Assembly: GCA_017871115.1 (NCBI GenBank)
Contig: JAFCIZ010000007.1
Coordinates: 2,976,001-3,040,000 of the forward strand
From: Cunninghamella blakesleeana
Lineage: Eukaryota > Mucoromycota > Mucoromycetes > Mucorales > Cunninghamellaceae
DNA: 64,000 nucleotides
Reading direction: 5' to 3'
Shown: positions 1 to 9,607 of the stretch, in pieces
Layout of the letters: the number at the start of each line of letters is the position of its first letter
How positions within the stretch are numbered: the stretch's first letter is position 1
Notes under the pieces: model-generated
The model's input: only the letters and a program-made list of their open reading frames with translations
Databases searched by the model: none
Told to the model about the DNA's origin: nothing
Program-made: the position numbers and the translations under genes

Positions 1-251
1 GCAATTATATTACACCTTTTAAAGTTTTTATATTTTTTTTATTTCTTTATTTTTACTTTATCTTATTTTATTTTTTTATTCCTTTATATTAAGTCGTTCT
101 ACTTATAAAACAGGAACTGGTGCTCACTGGAAACTTATTATATACTCTAAATATAACTTATAATACTCATTCCTCATTCCAAAAAAATAAATCTTAACCA
201 AAAACCCACATAACAAATCTTAAACAAAAACCCACACAACACTTATAATAC
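1..251 (+). repeat. A-family LTR 3' part, cut by the window edge
   Basis: Positions 1-215 match the downstream third of the gypsy-1 LTR, including the TATAAAA core promoter, the TGGTGCTCACTGG 13-mer and the tail ending in ACCCACATAACA. Positions 216-241 repeat only the tail (ends CCCACACAACA). Positions 242-251 (CTTATAATAC) are the LTR sequence that normally precedes TCATTCC. The piece is therefore composite and probably nested. The final ATAC (248-251) is the left target duplication of the B-family LTR that follows. The 5' part lies outside the window. Confidence 0.75.
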
Positions 252-1634
252 TGTTATGGTATGGCTGAACTTACCATACCTAAATAATCCTCGAAATAAT
301 TTTTAAATACATATATATTCATTTATATATATGTATATATATATATATGTATCTGCATATATAAATATATGCAGGTATAAATATATTAACCTTATATTTT
401 ATTTATATTTTATCTTAATTATATATCTTATATTATATATTTTATCTAACTTATATTTACTCCCTTATTTATATTGACCTTTATATATATTTAAGAGTCT
501 GTGTTTAAATTCAGATTTTTTTTATATATAAAGGAGCGAGATTTTATTTTATTTTTGAAAAATCAGTTAATTTTAAATAAAAAGAACTTATACTATAACA
601 AATAAGTCTATTAACTCATCTTTTTAGCTAAAGATTATATTTATTTTATATTAATATTGTTGATTACTATCCAATATTACTTTATATTATTTTATTATAA
701 TAATCGTTGATCTTTATCCGATATTATATTTATTTTATTTTAATTTTATTACTTTGTCTATATAATTGTTGATCTTTATCCAATTATATAATTTATTTTA
801 TTTTATTTTATTATTTTATTTTTATTTCAAACTATTAATTTAAACTAAGTTGTATCTACTTATAAAACAAGATACTGGTGCTCACTGACGACTAAACTAA
901 ACTACAAAACTATCTACTGTTATGTTCTGGCTAAACCTCCCATATTTGGGCAAGGCTTAACTATAATCTTATTTTATATATATACATATAGGTATATATA
1001 TCCCATTTAAACTCAGTATAGATATATATATATACTCTCTTATATATATGCACTAGCATATATATATCAATGATCGGTATTTAAAATTCAAATCCTTTTT
1101 ATATAAATACTCGACAATTTTTATTTTATTTTTGAAAAATCAGTTAATACGCAGTTAATAACAAGTTAATTTTAAATAAAAGAACTTATATTATAACCAA
1201 TAAGTCTATTAACTCATCTTTTTAGCTAAAGATTATTTTTATTTTATATTAATATTGTTGATTACTATCCAATATTACTTTATATTATTTTATTATAATA
1301 ATCGTTGATCTTTATCCGATATTATACTTATTTTATTTTAATTTTATTACTTTGTCCATATAATTGTTGATCTTTATCCAATTATATAATTTATTTTATT
1401 TTACTTTATTATTTTATTTTTATTTTAAACTATCAATCTAAACTAAGTTGTATCTACTTATAAAACAAGATACTGGTGCTCACTGACAACTAAACTAAAC
1501 TACAAAGCTATCTACTTTCCAAAACTATAAAAGGAAATTCTACTTTTCAAACAACCAAAAATTTACACAACACTACTTTCCAAAACTATAAAAGGAAATT
1601 CTACTTTTTACAACAACCAAAAATTTACACAACA
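252..1634 (+). repeat. B-family LTR, outer copy, interrupted by a second B LTR
   Basis: It starts TGTTATGG and ends ATTTACACAACA. It is flanked by a 4-bp duplication ATAC (248-251 and 1635-1638). The inner copy at 918-1572 and one CTAC duplication split it; without them it is about 724 bp. It shares with the A family only the core promoter module (CTACTTATAAAACA, then ACTGGTGCTCACTG, near 854-887). No internal coding region is attached, so it is a solo LTR. Confidence 0.75.
918..1572 (+). repeat. B-family solo LTR nested in another B LTR
   Basis: It starts TGTTATGTTCTGG and ends TTTACACAACA (655 bp). It is flanked by a 4-bp duplication CTAC at 914-917 and 1573-1576. It aligns with the outer B copy over most of its length, differing mainly in the upstream 150 bp. 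The insertion point lies about 56 bp downstream of the TATAAAA of the host LTR. Confidence 0.8.
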
Positions 1635-1638
1635 ATAC

Positions 1639-2325
1639 TGTCGACAATGGTGATACCAATGGCGCTCCTTAAAACTAGTACTGCTTTTTGGAGTAGCTAC
1701 TCCTGGAGTAGCCGCTCATGGAGTGGCCACTCCATACGATAGTCACTTTCATCTCTTTTCCCTACTCTCAATATACTTTGAATAATTTTTTAAATTTTCT
1801 TTTTAATATAAATAGAACCAATTTTTTTCTCTTTCTTTCTCTTAAATTGTCAAATTTTTATAATAAATTATTATCTACTAAATAATTATTGAACTTGTCC
1901 ACTTTATAAAACAAACTTTATAATTTTAAATTTTTTTATTTTAACTTACTATAACATATTCAATTATTGAACTTATCTATTTTTTTATTTAACAAATTAT
2001 TTTATTTTTATTTTATTTTTACTTTATAATATTTTATATTATTATATACTATCTTATTTTATAATATTTATTCACTTAAATATTCTATACTACTGATCTA
2101 AATCATTTAAACTCTTTACTACTTATTTTACTCGGCGGTCATTAAACTTTTGCTTTAATCCTGCTTATATTTTACTTATAATCTTTATTTTATTTTCTTT
2201 TATTTTTTTTATTTTATTTTATTTTTTTAATTTTCTATTCCTTTATATTAAGTCGTTCTACTTATAAAACAGGAACTGGTGCTCACTGGAAACTTATTAT
2301 ATACTCCAAATATAACTTATAATAC
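1639..2325 (+). repeat. A-family LTR variant interrupted by gypsy-1
   Basis: It starts TGTCGACAATGG. Its last 47 bp lie at 13307-13353, beyond gypsy-1, so the intact LTR was about 734 bp. Its own target duplication is ATAC at 1635-1638 and 13354-13357. The second half is close to the gypsy-1 LTR, but the U3-like part is different and carries three tandem 15-bp-spaced dyads (1690-1733). It has been split between CTTATAATAC and TCATTCC. Confidence 0.75.
1690..1733. promoter_or_regulatory. Three tandem dyads in the U3 of the A-variant LTR
   Basis: GGAGTAGCTACTCC (1690-1703) and GGAGTGGCCACTCC (1720-1733) are perfect 14-bp palindromes. Between them at 1705-1717 is the diverged GGAGTAGCCGCTC. The spacing is exactly 15 bp. 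Such an array in U3 suggests a dimeric regulator or an enhancer, but the factor is unknown. The gypsy-1 LTR has a different 15-bp-type array at the same place. Confidence 0.45.
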
Positions 2326-3089
2326 TGTTAGCAATAATGCTCTTTAATATTTTTTTTTTCCTTATTTGGGCCTGATTTTGTGTTACTGGTGCCATGACTC
2401 CAGAGCCATAACTCCAGTGTCATGACTCCGGTGCTATGACTCTAGCGTCATGACTCCGGTGCTATGACTCCAGCGTCATGACTCCAGCGTTATGACTCCA
2501 AACTTTATTTTATCTCTCCTCACTCTCATAAATTTTTAATTTTTATCTTTTTTTTTTTGTATAAATAGAATCATTTTTTTTCTCTTTCTTTCTCTTAAAT
2601 TGTCAAATTTTTATAATAAATTATTATCTATTAAATAATTATTGAACTTGTCCACTTTATAAATCATATTTTATAATTTTAACTTATTTTACTTATAACT
2701 TATTCAAATTACTGAATTTATCTATTTTTTTATAACAAACTATATCATTTTATTTTTTTATTTTATATTTATTTACTTAAATATATTTTTCAACAATTCA
2801 AATTTAAATTACTTTATAAATTTTCTTATTATATTTATTTTACATTGCGGTTACTGAAATCTCTCTTTAATCCTGCAATTATATTACACCTTTTAAAATT
2901 TTTATATTTTTTATTTCTTTATTTTTTACTTTATTTTATTTTATTTTTTTATTCCTTTATATTAAGTCGTTCTACTTATAAAACAGGAACTGGTGCTCAC
3001 TGGAATTATATTATACATATCAAATATTACTTATAATACTCATTCCTCATTTCAAAAAAAATAAATCTTAAACAAAAACCCACACAACA
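2326..3089 (+). repeat. gypsy-1 5' LTR
   Basis: It begins TGTTAGCAATAATGC and ends CCCACACAACA (TG...CA). The U3 part has about seven tandem copies of an ATGACTCCAGCGTC-like unit (2390-2499). The core promoter is near 2974-3003. The matching 3' copy is 10045-10761 plus 13257-13302. Confidence 0.88.
2974..3003 (+). promoter_or_regulatory. LTR core promoter module
   Basis: CTTATAAAACAGGAA followed by CTGGTGCTCACTGG. The TATAAAA would place the transcript start some 25-30 bp downstream. The module is conserved in all A copies (for example 2258-2290 and 10691-10721) and in both B copies (near 854-887 and 1454-1485), although the rest of the A and B LTRs is unlike. The 13-mer TGGTGCTCACTGG (2991-3003) recurs exactly in the primer-binding site. 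Confidence 0.55.
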
Positions 3090-3093
3090 TATT

Positions 3094-3114
3094 TGGTGCT
3101 CACTGGCGGGGATC
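3094..3114 (+). other. gypsy-1 primer-binding site
   Basis: Four bases (TATT) after the LTR end comes TGGTGCTCACTGG followed by CGGGGATC. Its complement would end in CCA and contains a GATCCCCGC stretch like a T-arm, as expected for the 3' end of a tRNA. I could not name the primer tRNA. Confidence 0.65.
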
Positions 3115-3215
3115 TTTTCTACAAGCTTATACTTTCAATAACTACTGGGAAAGATATTCATTCTATATAAACTACTAAAAAACAATCAAGCAAACTGAAA
3201 ATAATTAATTATAGG

Positions 3216-4295
3216 ATGTCTTACGATTATACCGTGTTGGCTCAAAAACAACCATTCATGGACTTCAAACCTCAACTTATTCCTTTTTCTGGTGGTGAAC
3301 GTGAAGACTTCCGTCACTTCAGACAAATTTTAGAAACATTCTTGGAACTCTCTAATAATACTACAGATAGTAGAAAACTTGCTATATTGAAAATACAAGT
3401 TAGAAAATCGGCTAAAACTTATTTAGATTCGCTCAAAGATCAACTTCAAGATAATTTAACTTTTGATGTAGCGATGGATGCTTTAGAAGAAAAGTTTGTA
3501 ACTCCAGAACTACTTGAATCTTATAAGTTAATTCTTAATGATATGCGTCAAGGTACTGATGAACATCCACGTGATTTTTATTCAAGGTTACAAGAAGTTG
3601 CGCGATTAGCAAAAAAAGATGACAAAGACATTGTATTGATGCGTTTTCGTTATGGATTATTACCTGCCATCAGTAAACATTGTATTGAACATGGATCCAT
3701 TACCGAACAACAATGGTTGAAGTATGCAGAATCATGGTGGAATGCTAATAAAACTTATGGTATTACTCATAATTATTCTAGTACTGATGTACAATTGAAC
3801 AATTATCCACTTGGAAATGTAGATTCTTTTACAATGATGGATTCTAGTCAACGTGTCATGGATTCTAAATCGTCTATTCATTCTGATCCAGTTGTAACAT
3901 TATTAGAACGTTTAGTTACTAATATGGAAACCATGGAAAAGAAAATGAATGATAGAATGGAACAATTGAATCAATCGACAAAGAAACCTCTTAAAAATGA
4001 TAACCTTACCAGTGATGATATTGTTAAAATAGTACGAAATGAACTATCGAAATCTAATAGAAGTAATAACTATAATAATTACCATGGACCTCATAATTAT
4101 GGACCATATAAAAATAACTATGGATCAAGACGTTACAACAATCAACAATATAATCAAGATAATAATTATGACAATAATAATCATAATTATTTATCTAACC
4201 AACAACAACATCAACAACAATATTCACAGCAGCAAAATACTCAACAATTAAACAATCAACAACAATATAATCAACAAAATCAATCAAAAAACTAG
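3216..4295 (+). CDS. gypsy-1 Gag-like protein
   Basis: 359 residues with a plain ATG, 102 bp after the PBS. Residues about 17-150 look like a retrotransposon Gag (capsid) domain: a helical region with FSGGEREDFRHFRQ, a WLKYAESWW motif, and charged and hydrophobic alternation. The C-terminal third is rich in N, Q and Y. No CCHC zinc knuckle is visible, unlike gypsy-2. The ORF ends with TAG directly after the heptamer A AAA AAC (4286-4292), and pol is open in the -1 frame from 4271. Gag would assemble the particle and package the RNA. Assignment rests on position and domain character. Confidence 0.8.
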   Translation: MSYDYTVLAQKQPFMDFKPQLIPFSGGEREDFRHFRQILETFLELSNNTTDSRKLAILKIQVRKSAKTYLDSLKDQLQDNLTFDVAMDALEEKFVTPELLESYKLILNDMRQGTDEHPRDFYSRLQEVARLAKKDDKDIVLMRFRYGLLPAISKHCIEHGSITEQQWLKYAESWWNANKTYGITHNYSSTDVQLNNYPLGNVDSFTMMDSSQRVMDSKSSIHSDPVVTLLERLVTNMETMEKKMNDRMEQLNQSTKKPLKNDNLTSDDIVKIVRNELSKSNRSNNYNNYHGPHNYGPYKNNYGSRRYNNQQYNQDNNYDNNNHNYLSNQQQHQQQYSQQQNTQQLNNQQQYNQQNQSKN

Positions 4296-7200
4296 ACAGG
4301 GCAATTGCATCTAATGGTCAATTGGAAGTCCCTGATAACAAATCCATTAACAACAATAATAATAATATTAGCAATAATAATCAAAATAATAACAATAACT
4401 TTTATAAAAATAATAAAAACAATATAAAAGATAATAATACAAAAAATAATCAACAAAATATGAATGCAATATTTGATCAACATGAATTATGGGATGAAAA
4501 TGAATATACACATTATGATGATGAAGATCTTTATGCAGCTAGATTAGACAAACCACCTGCAGTTATACCTTCGTCTTCTAAGACTCCAAAAACAATCAGC
4601 AAAGGAAAACAAAAATTAAATATAAATAATACATCTAAATTAATTGAAGATATTACTGAACAACAATTATCCCAACAAGATATGATTAATGATTATATTA
4701 TAGATAATATTATTGAACCAGAAAATAAAACAAAACGAAAACGACAACCACCATCTCCAGTGCAAATAAACTATAACATAGTAGATGATGTTTTTAAACA
4801 AAAAGCTAATATTGATGTTGGAGATTTAATTAAATCATCACATACTTTACGACGTCAATTATTAACTGCATGTAGACCTAAAAGAAAAGCAACAAAAATA
4901 AAAGATCAAACTGATACAACTGCAACAGACATACCATTAAATACATTAACTAACACAGAACTTACTACAACAGCAGCTTATACAAGTTTAATTATTAATG
5001 ATAAAAGAATAAGAGGATTGATTGATAGCGGTGCCTCGAAATCTTGCATGTCAAAATCAATGATGAAATTATTAGGTTTACAAATTGATGCTCCTTCTAC
5101 TAATATCTTTATTTTAGGAAATGGTACAAAACAAGCAACTCTTGGAACAATACATGATGTACAAATACAAGTAACACCTGACATTATAATACCTGTTAAT
5201 ATGGAAGTATTACCTAAATGTCCTGCTCACTTGGTTTTAGGCAACAATTGGTTAAGTCATGCTCAAGCTCTTCTAAATTTTAGAACAAGTACTCTTAAAG
5301 TTTTGTATAAACATAAATCAGCTGAATTACCGATTACATTTTTAAAAGAAACAGATAAACCTTTAGTTACAATTAAATCAATTAATATTAATTATCAATC
5401 TGCAAACTCAACACAAGATAATACAACAAAGGATACTAACGAAATAGATAATAATTTTGATACAACAAATAGTGATCTTGAAACAACAACAGACACTGAA
5501 ACTGATGATGATTGGGAACATGATGAATACTCTGATGAAGAAAATTATTATATGGAAGATGACGTTAGAATTAATATTGATCGTAATCAAAATGAAAATA
5601 GTTTAATTATATCTACTGGTATTCAAGGGATGACCATACCTCCTCATACAAATTGTCAATTCTATGTAAATCCTTCTATGCATACATCTGAACCTATACT
5701 TCTTACTCAAGATGATCAAAATGCTATTGCTAATCCAAACGAATTTACATTAAATTTAATTAATAGATCTGATAATGATATTGATTTACCACCTCATCAT
5801 ATAATTAGTGAATATTATAATTTAATGAATAATGATTGTGCATTAGAAGCTGATGATCTGAAAGGTTATGATATAGTTGAATCACTTGACATGAATGGAC
5901 TAACAGAAGAATTATTCAATATTGATAATATGGATGATGATGAAACACTGGATGAATCTCTTAAAGAAAAACTACAACTTGGAAATATACCTGAAGATTA
6001 TAAAATTAAATTTTGGAAACTAATAAATCATTATCAAGATGTTTTTGACTGGAACAATGATAGGATGGGATGTACTACTATGATTGAACATGATATAATT
6101 TTACAAGATAACACAGTACCCATTAGACATCGACCTTATCGTATGAGTCCAATGGAACAAGAATATTTAAAAAAGGAATTGGATCGACTATGTGAATTGG
6201 GAATAATTAAGCCTGCTAATACACCTTATACTGCTCCTATTATATTAGTTAAGAAGAAAAATGGCGATTACAGAATGGTAGTAGACTATAGAAAATTAAA
6301 TGCACAGACTAAAGTAGATGCTTATCCATTACCTAGAATTGATGATCTTATTGATGAACTTGGTACTTCAAGTATATTTTCAGCTTTGGATCTTAGGTCA
6401 GGATTTCACCAAGTACCTCTAAAAAATAATAGTAAAGAACTAACTGGATTCGTCACAAAATTTGGCACTTATCAATATGAAATGCTACCAATGGGTTTAG
6501 TTAATAGTCCTGCAACATTCCAACGGTTAATAGATATATGTTTTAGATCAATGATTAATAGATGTCTAGTAGCCTATATAGATGATTTGAATGTACACTC
6601 AAAAAGTATAGAACAACATTTAATAGATTTAGAAGAATTATTCAAATGTGCTCGTAAAGGTGGACTACTTTTTAATATAGAAAAATGTGTCTTCTTTAAA
6701 AATGAATTAAAATTCCTGGGATATATAATAACACAAGATGGAATAAAGACAGATCCAGCAAAAATAGAAAAAGTAAAAGATTTTCCTCAACCGATAACAG
6801 TTAAACAAATCAGAGGATTTATTGGACTAGCTTCTTATTACAGGCGATTCATACAAAATTTTGCAGCAATAGCAAGACCTTTACACGATGTTACAAAAAC
6901 AAAAAATAAATCACCTTGGACTGAAACAACAACAAAATCGTTTGAACTTTTAAAACAAAAATTAACAGAAGCACCAATTCTTAAAAGGGCTGATTTTAAT
7001 AAACCATTTATAATTGTATGTGATGCATCTATGGAAGGATTAGGCTGTGTACTCTCACAATTGGATGATGACAATCAAGAACATCCAGTAGTATATGCAA
7101 GCCGAGGTTTAAAGCAAAGTGAACAAAATTATAGTGCAACTAAACTAGAATGTCTGGCTCTCATATGGAGTTTACAAACCTTTAGACCATATCTTTTAGG

Positions 7201-7378
7201 AAAAAAGTTTACAGTCCTTTCTGATCATTCTCCTTTACGATGGCTAATAAAAGCACCTAAACCTACTGGTATGGTGGCAAGATGGATTACTTACTTGGCT
7301 GATTATGATTTTGAAATACAGTATCGTAGTGGGAAAAAACAACAGTCTGCAGATTTTCTTTCAAGACTTGGGTATTAA
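4271..7378 (+). CDS. gypsy-1 protease / reverse transcriptase / RNase H
   Basis: The reading frame is open from 4271, overlapping gag by 25 bp. The first in-frame ATG comes only at 4459, so expression as a Gag-Pol fusion by -1 frameshift is likely. Order: an N- and K-rich linker, an aspartic protease (LIDSGAS near 5020, GNNWL), an acidic linker, reverse transcriptase (LVKKKNGDYRMVVDYRKLN, ALDLRSGFHQ, YIDDLN at the catalytic box), and RNase H (CDASMEGLGCVLSQ, SDHSPLRWL). It ends ADFLSRLGY, the usual end of RNase H. No integrase follows in this frame. All the catalytic motifs appear intact. Confidence 0.9.
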   Translation, partial: STKSIKKLDRAIASNGQLEVPDNKSINNNNNNISNNNQNNNNNFYKNNKNNIKDNNTKNNQQNMNAIFDQHELWDENEYTHYDDEDLYAARLDKPPAVIPSSSKTPKTISKGKQKLNINNTSKLIEDITEQQLSQQDMINDYIIDNIIEPENKTKRKRQPPSPVQINYNIVDDVFKQKANIDVGDLIKSSHTLRRQLLTACRPKRKATKIKDQTDTTATDIPLNTLTNTELTTTAAYTSLIINDKRIRGLIDSGASKSCMSKSMMKLLGLQIDAPSTNIFILGNGTKQATLGTIHDVQIQVTPDIIIPVNMEVLPKCPAHLVLGNNWLSHAQALLNFRTSTLKVLYKHKSAELPITFLKETDKPLVTIKSININYQSANSTQDNTTKDTNEIDNNFDTTNSDLETTTDTETDDDWEHDEYSDEENYYMEDDVRINIDRNQNENSLIISTGIQGMTIPPHTNCQFYVNPSMHTSEPILLTQDDQNAIANPNEFTLNLINRSDNDIDLPPHHIISEYYNLMNNDCALEADDLKGYDIVESLDMNGLTEELFNIDNMDDDETLDESLKEKLQLGNIPEDYKIKFWKLINHYQDVFDWNNDRMGCTTMIEHDIILQDNTVPIRHRPYRMSPMEQEYLKKELDRLCELGIIKPANTPYTAPIILVKKKNGDYRMVVDYRKLNAQTKVDAYPLPRIDDLIDELGTSSIFSALDLRSGFHQVPLKNNSKELTGFVTKFGTYQYEMLPMGLVNSPATFQRLIDICFRSMINRCLVAYIDDLNVHSKSIEQHLIDLEELFKCARKGGLLFNIEKCVFFKNELKFLGYIITQDGIKTDPAKIEKVKDFPQPITVKQIRGFIGLASYYRRFIQNFAAIARPLHDVTKTKNKSPWTETTTKSFELLKQKLTEAPILKRADFNKPFIIVCDASMEGLGCVLSQLDDDNQEHPVVYASRGLKQSEQNYSATKLECLALIWSLQTFRPYLLGKKFTVLSDHSPLRWLIKAPKPTGMVARWITYLADYDFEIQYRSGKKQQSADFLSRLGY
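4286..4292 (+). promoter_or_regulatory. -1 ribosomal frameshift heptamer (gypsy-1 gag/pol)
   Basis: The zero-frame codons are TCA AAA AAC TAG, so the heptamer is A AAA AAC and the gag stop codon is the next codon. Slipping back one base gives the frame of the RT ORF, which has no stop from 4271 to 7375. This is the canonical X XXY YYZ arrangement. I did not identify a stimulatory pseudoknot. Confidence 0.7.
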
Positions 7379-7982
7379 AAATAATAATAATAATAATATT
7401 TAAAAAAAAAAAAAAAAGAATTATTATAAATTATATTTTTAATATACGTCCAAGGGAAATTGAAGACGATAAAAGCTAGACAAATATTAACATAACAATT
7501 TATTATATTACAATTATTTTACAAAAGACAACATTCTACAACAATTATTATTATTTCAACAACACATACAACAAAAAGTTATATTTTACAATAGTTATAT
7601 TATTTATTTACAACAGACATTTTATTTATTTACAACAATTATTTTTACTTTATACAACAATTATTTATATTACAACAAATCTTTTATAACAGTTATTTAA
7701 CAAACAATTATTTCAACAACATCAAAATTAAAAAAAAAAAAAAAACAAACACACACACAAAATATATATATATATATATATATATATCATTATTATTTGT
7801 CCAAAGGTGATTGAAGACATTAAAAGCTATATCCAAACTAACAAAATACATAATTATTACAACATAAATAACACTTACTAAATTATATTATTAAAGTAAC
7901 TTACAACAAAGCCTAAACAACAAATCTAACAACAATAATAAAAACAACAAATTTATATAATTATACTTAAAAAAAAAAAAAA
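7379..7982 (+). other. Non-coding spacer between RNase H and integrase of gypsy-1
   Basis: 604 bp of A-rich sequence with stops in all frames. It holds two related blocks of about 32 bp, GTCCAAGGGAAATTGAAGAC.. (7448-7480) and GTCCAAAGGTGATTGAAGAC.. (7799-7831), both continuing to AAAAGCTA. There is also an (AT)n run near 7762-7788 and a poly(A) tract running straight into the integrase ATG. No convincing splice donor or acceptor was found that would join RNase H to integrase. Confidence 0.7.
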
Positions 7983-9302
7983 ATGGACCAACAAACTATA
8001 GATAAATTAAAAGAATATCTTACTACATTAAAAATACCTGAAAACACAACAGCAAAAATGAAAAGATACTTACAACGTAATTCACACAACTTTATCATTC
8101 GCAATAATAAATTATATAAGTTTAATATTTATCACCAAACCTTAAGACAAGTATTAAATAAACAAGAAGCCATAGAAGCACTTTATATGTATCATCAACA
8201 TCCTTTAGGTGGTCATATAGGTTATCACAATACTTTATATAAACTATCTATAAGATATTATTGGGATGGCATGGCAAAAGATATACAAATATATATAAAA
8301 AAATGTCCAAGATGTCAATCAACTGGTTCAAGAAAGTTAAATGAATTCTTATATCCAATACCTGTCAAGTCAAAACCTTTTGAACAATGGGGATTAGACG
8401 TTAAACATGTTCCCACATCTAAAGGCGGTTATAGATATATTATTGCAGGAATAGATTATTTAACAAAATGGGTAGAAGCGCGTGCGCTACGTTATCAAAC
8501 TACATCCGAAGTTGCTTTGTTTATTTATGAAGAAATAATATGTCGGCATGGTACTCCTCATTTAATTATAACCGACAATGGTAAACCATTTATCAGTGAC
8601 CTTATAAAGAAAGTTTGCTATCAATACAATATTCATCACAACACAATCTCAGTTGGAAATTCTCAAGCCAATGGATTAATTGAAAAATTTAATTCTACAC
8701 TTGGGACTATTATAAAAAAGGTAACTTCCACGGAAAAATCAATATGGGACCAATATCTACCATCAGTTCTATTTTCTTATCGTTCAATCAGACAGGCATC
8801 TACTCAACAATCACCATTCTTTTTAACATACGGATATAATGTTAAAACCCCGTTCGATCAACATGACAAACCTATAGATTTTAATTCTTATAATTTTGAT
8901 ACACAATTAAAATTACGTACAAATAAGGAAATTATATCACTCAATCAGATAAGATCGACAGCTGCAAAAATGATAGAAAAATCTCAAGAAAACCAAAAAC
9001 GGGCTATTGATAAAAAAGTTTTAAACAGTAATAGAGAATGGAAACCTGCATTTAGAATTGGGGATATAGTAACATTATATACTGGTATAAAATCAAACTC
9101 TTGGTCTGGTAAGATTTCCGATATGTGGCAAGGAAAATATATAATACACCAATCACTTGGAAAGGGTACGTATATAATAAAATCCTTGGATACAACAAGA
9201 ACAAAATTAAGAAGAATACACGGAAACAGACTAAAAATATTGCAATTACCAGATGTATATTGGAATAATCACGTAAATAAAACCTATGGATTGGACATAT
9301 AA
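7983..9302 (+). CDS. gypsy-1 integrase (separate ORF)
   Basis: 439 residues. H2C2 zinc-binding domain: HQHPLGGHIGYHNT..., then CPRCQ. DDE core: WGLDVKHVP (first D), IITDNGKPF (second D), NGLIEKFNSTLG (E). The C-terminal region has a GPY/F-like module (MWQGKYIIHQSLGKGTYII) and no chromodomain. It inserts the cDNA into the host chromosome. The ATG sits directly after an A-tract (about 12 A). It is encoded apart from RT-RNase H, which is unusual for this superfamily. Gypsy-2 shows the same split. Confidence 0.92.
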   Translation: MDQQTIDKLKEYLTTLKIPENTTAKMKRYLQRNSHNFIIRNNKLYKFNIYHQTLRQVLNKQEAIEALYMYHQHPLGGHIGYHNTLYKLSIRYYWDGMAKDIQIYIKKCPRCQSTGSRKLNEFLYPIPVKSKPFEQWGLDVKHVPTSKGGYRYIIAGIDYLTKWVEARALRYQTTSEVALFIYEEIICRHGTPHLIITDNGKPFISDLIKKVCYQYNIHHNTISVGNSQANGLIEKFNSTLGTIIKKVTSTEKSIWDQYLPSVLFSYRSIRQASTQQSPFFLTYGYNVKTPFDQHDKPIDFNSYNFDTQLKLRTNKEIISLNQIRSTAAKMIEKSQENQKRAIDKKVLNSNREWKPAFRIGDIVTLYTGIKSNSWSGKISDMWQGKYIIHQSLGKGTYIIKSLDTTRTKLRRIHGNRLKILQLPDVYWNNHVNKTYGLDI

Positions 9303-9607
9303 AAAAAAAAAAAAGAAAAGGATGATAATGAAATATATAAATATAATTAATAATGAAATTTAAAACATTAATTCACGTGTTTACCCGAAAAACAATTTAT
9401 ATAATAACTACATCAAAATAATATACATAAAAGATAGACATAAAACAAAAAAAAAAAAAAGAAGTATATTTTTCAAACTACGAAAAAAAAAAAAAATATA
9501 TATATATATATATAAGAAAAAAAAAAAAAAATATTTTTTTATATATACATATTTCTTTTTGAAATAATTTACTTAATAATATCAAACTTTTTTAAAAAAA
9601 AAAAAAA
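9303..9607 (+). other. A-rich spacer before the third ORF of gypsy-1
   Basis: 305 bp consisting mostly of A runs, T runs and an (AT)n tract (9496-9514). It ends in T7 and A15 abutting the ATG of the next ORF. No gene, splice site or other motif is convincing here. Confidence 0.6.

Noticed and set aside
2845..3036. Hydrophobic 63-residue open frame repeated at 10563-10754
   Set aside because: It lies inside the LTRs, starts with a non-ATG codon and is a by-product of T-rich sequence.
9475..9540. Alternating A, T and AT runs as a replication origin
   Set aside because: Such tracts are everywhere in this AT-rich DNA; no specific origin signal.
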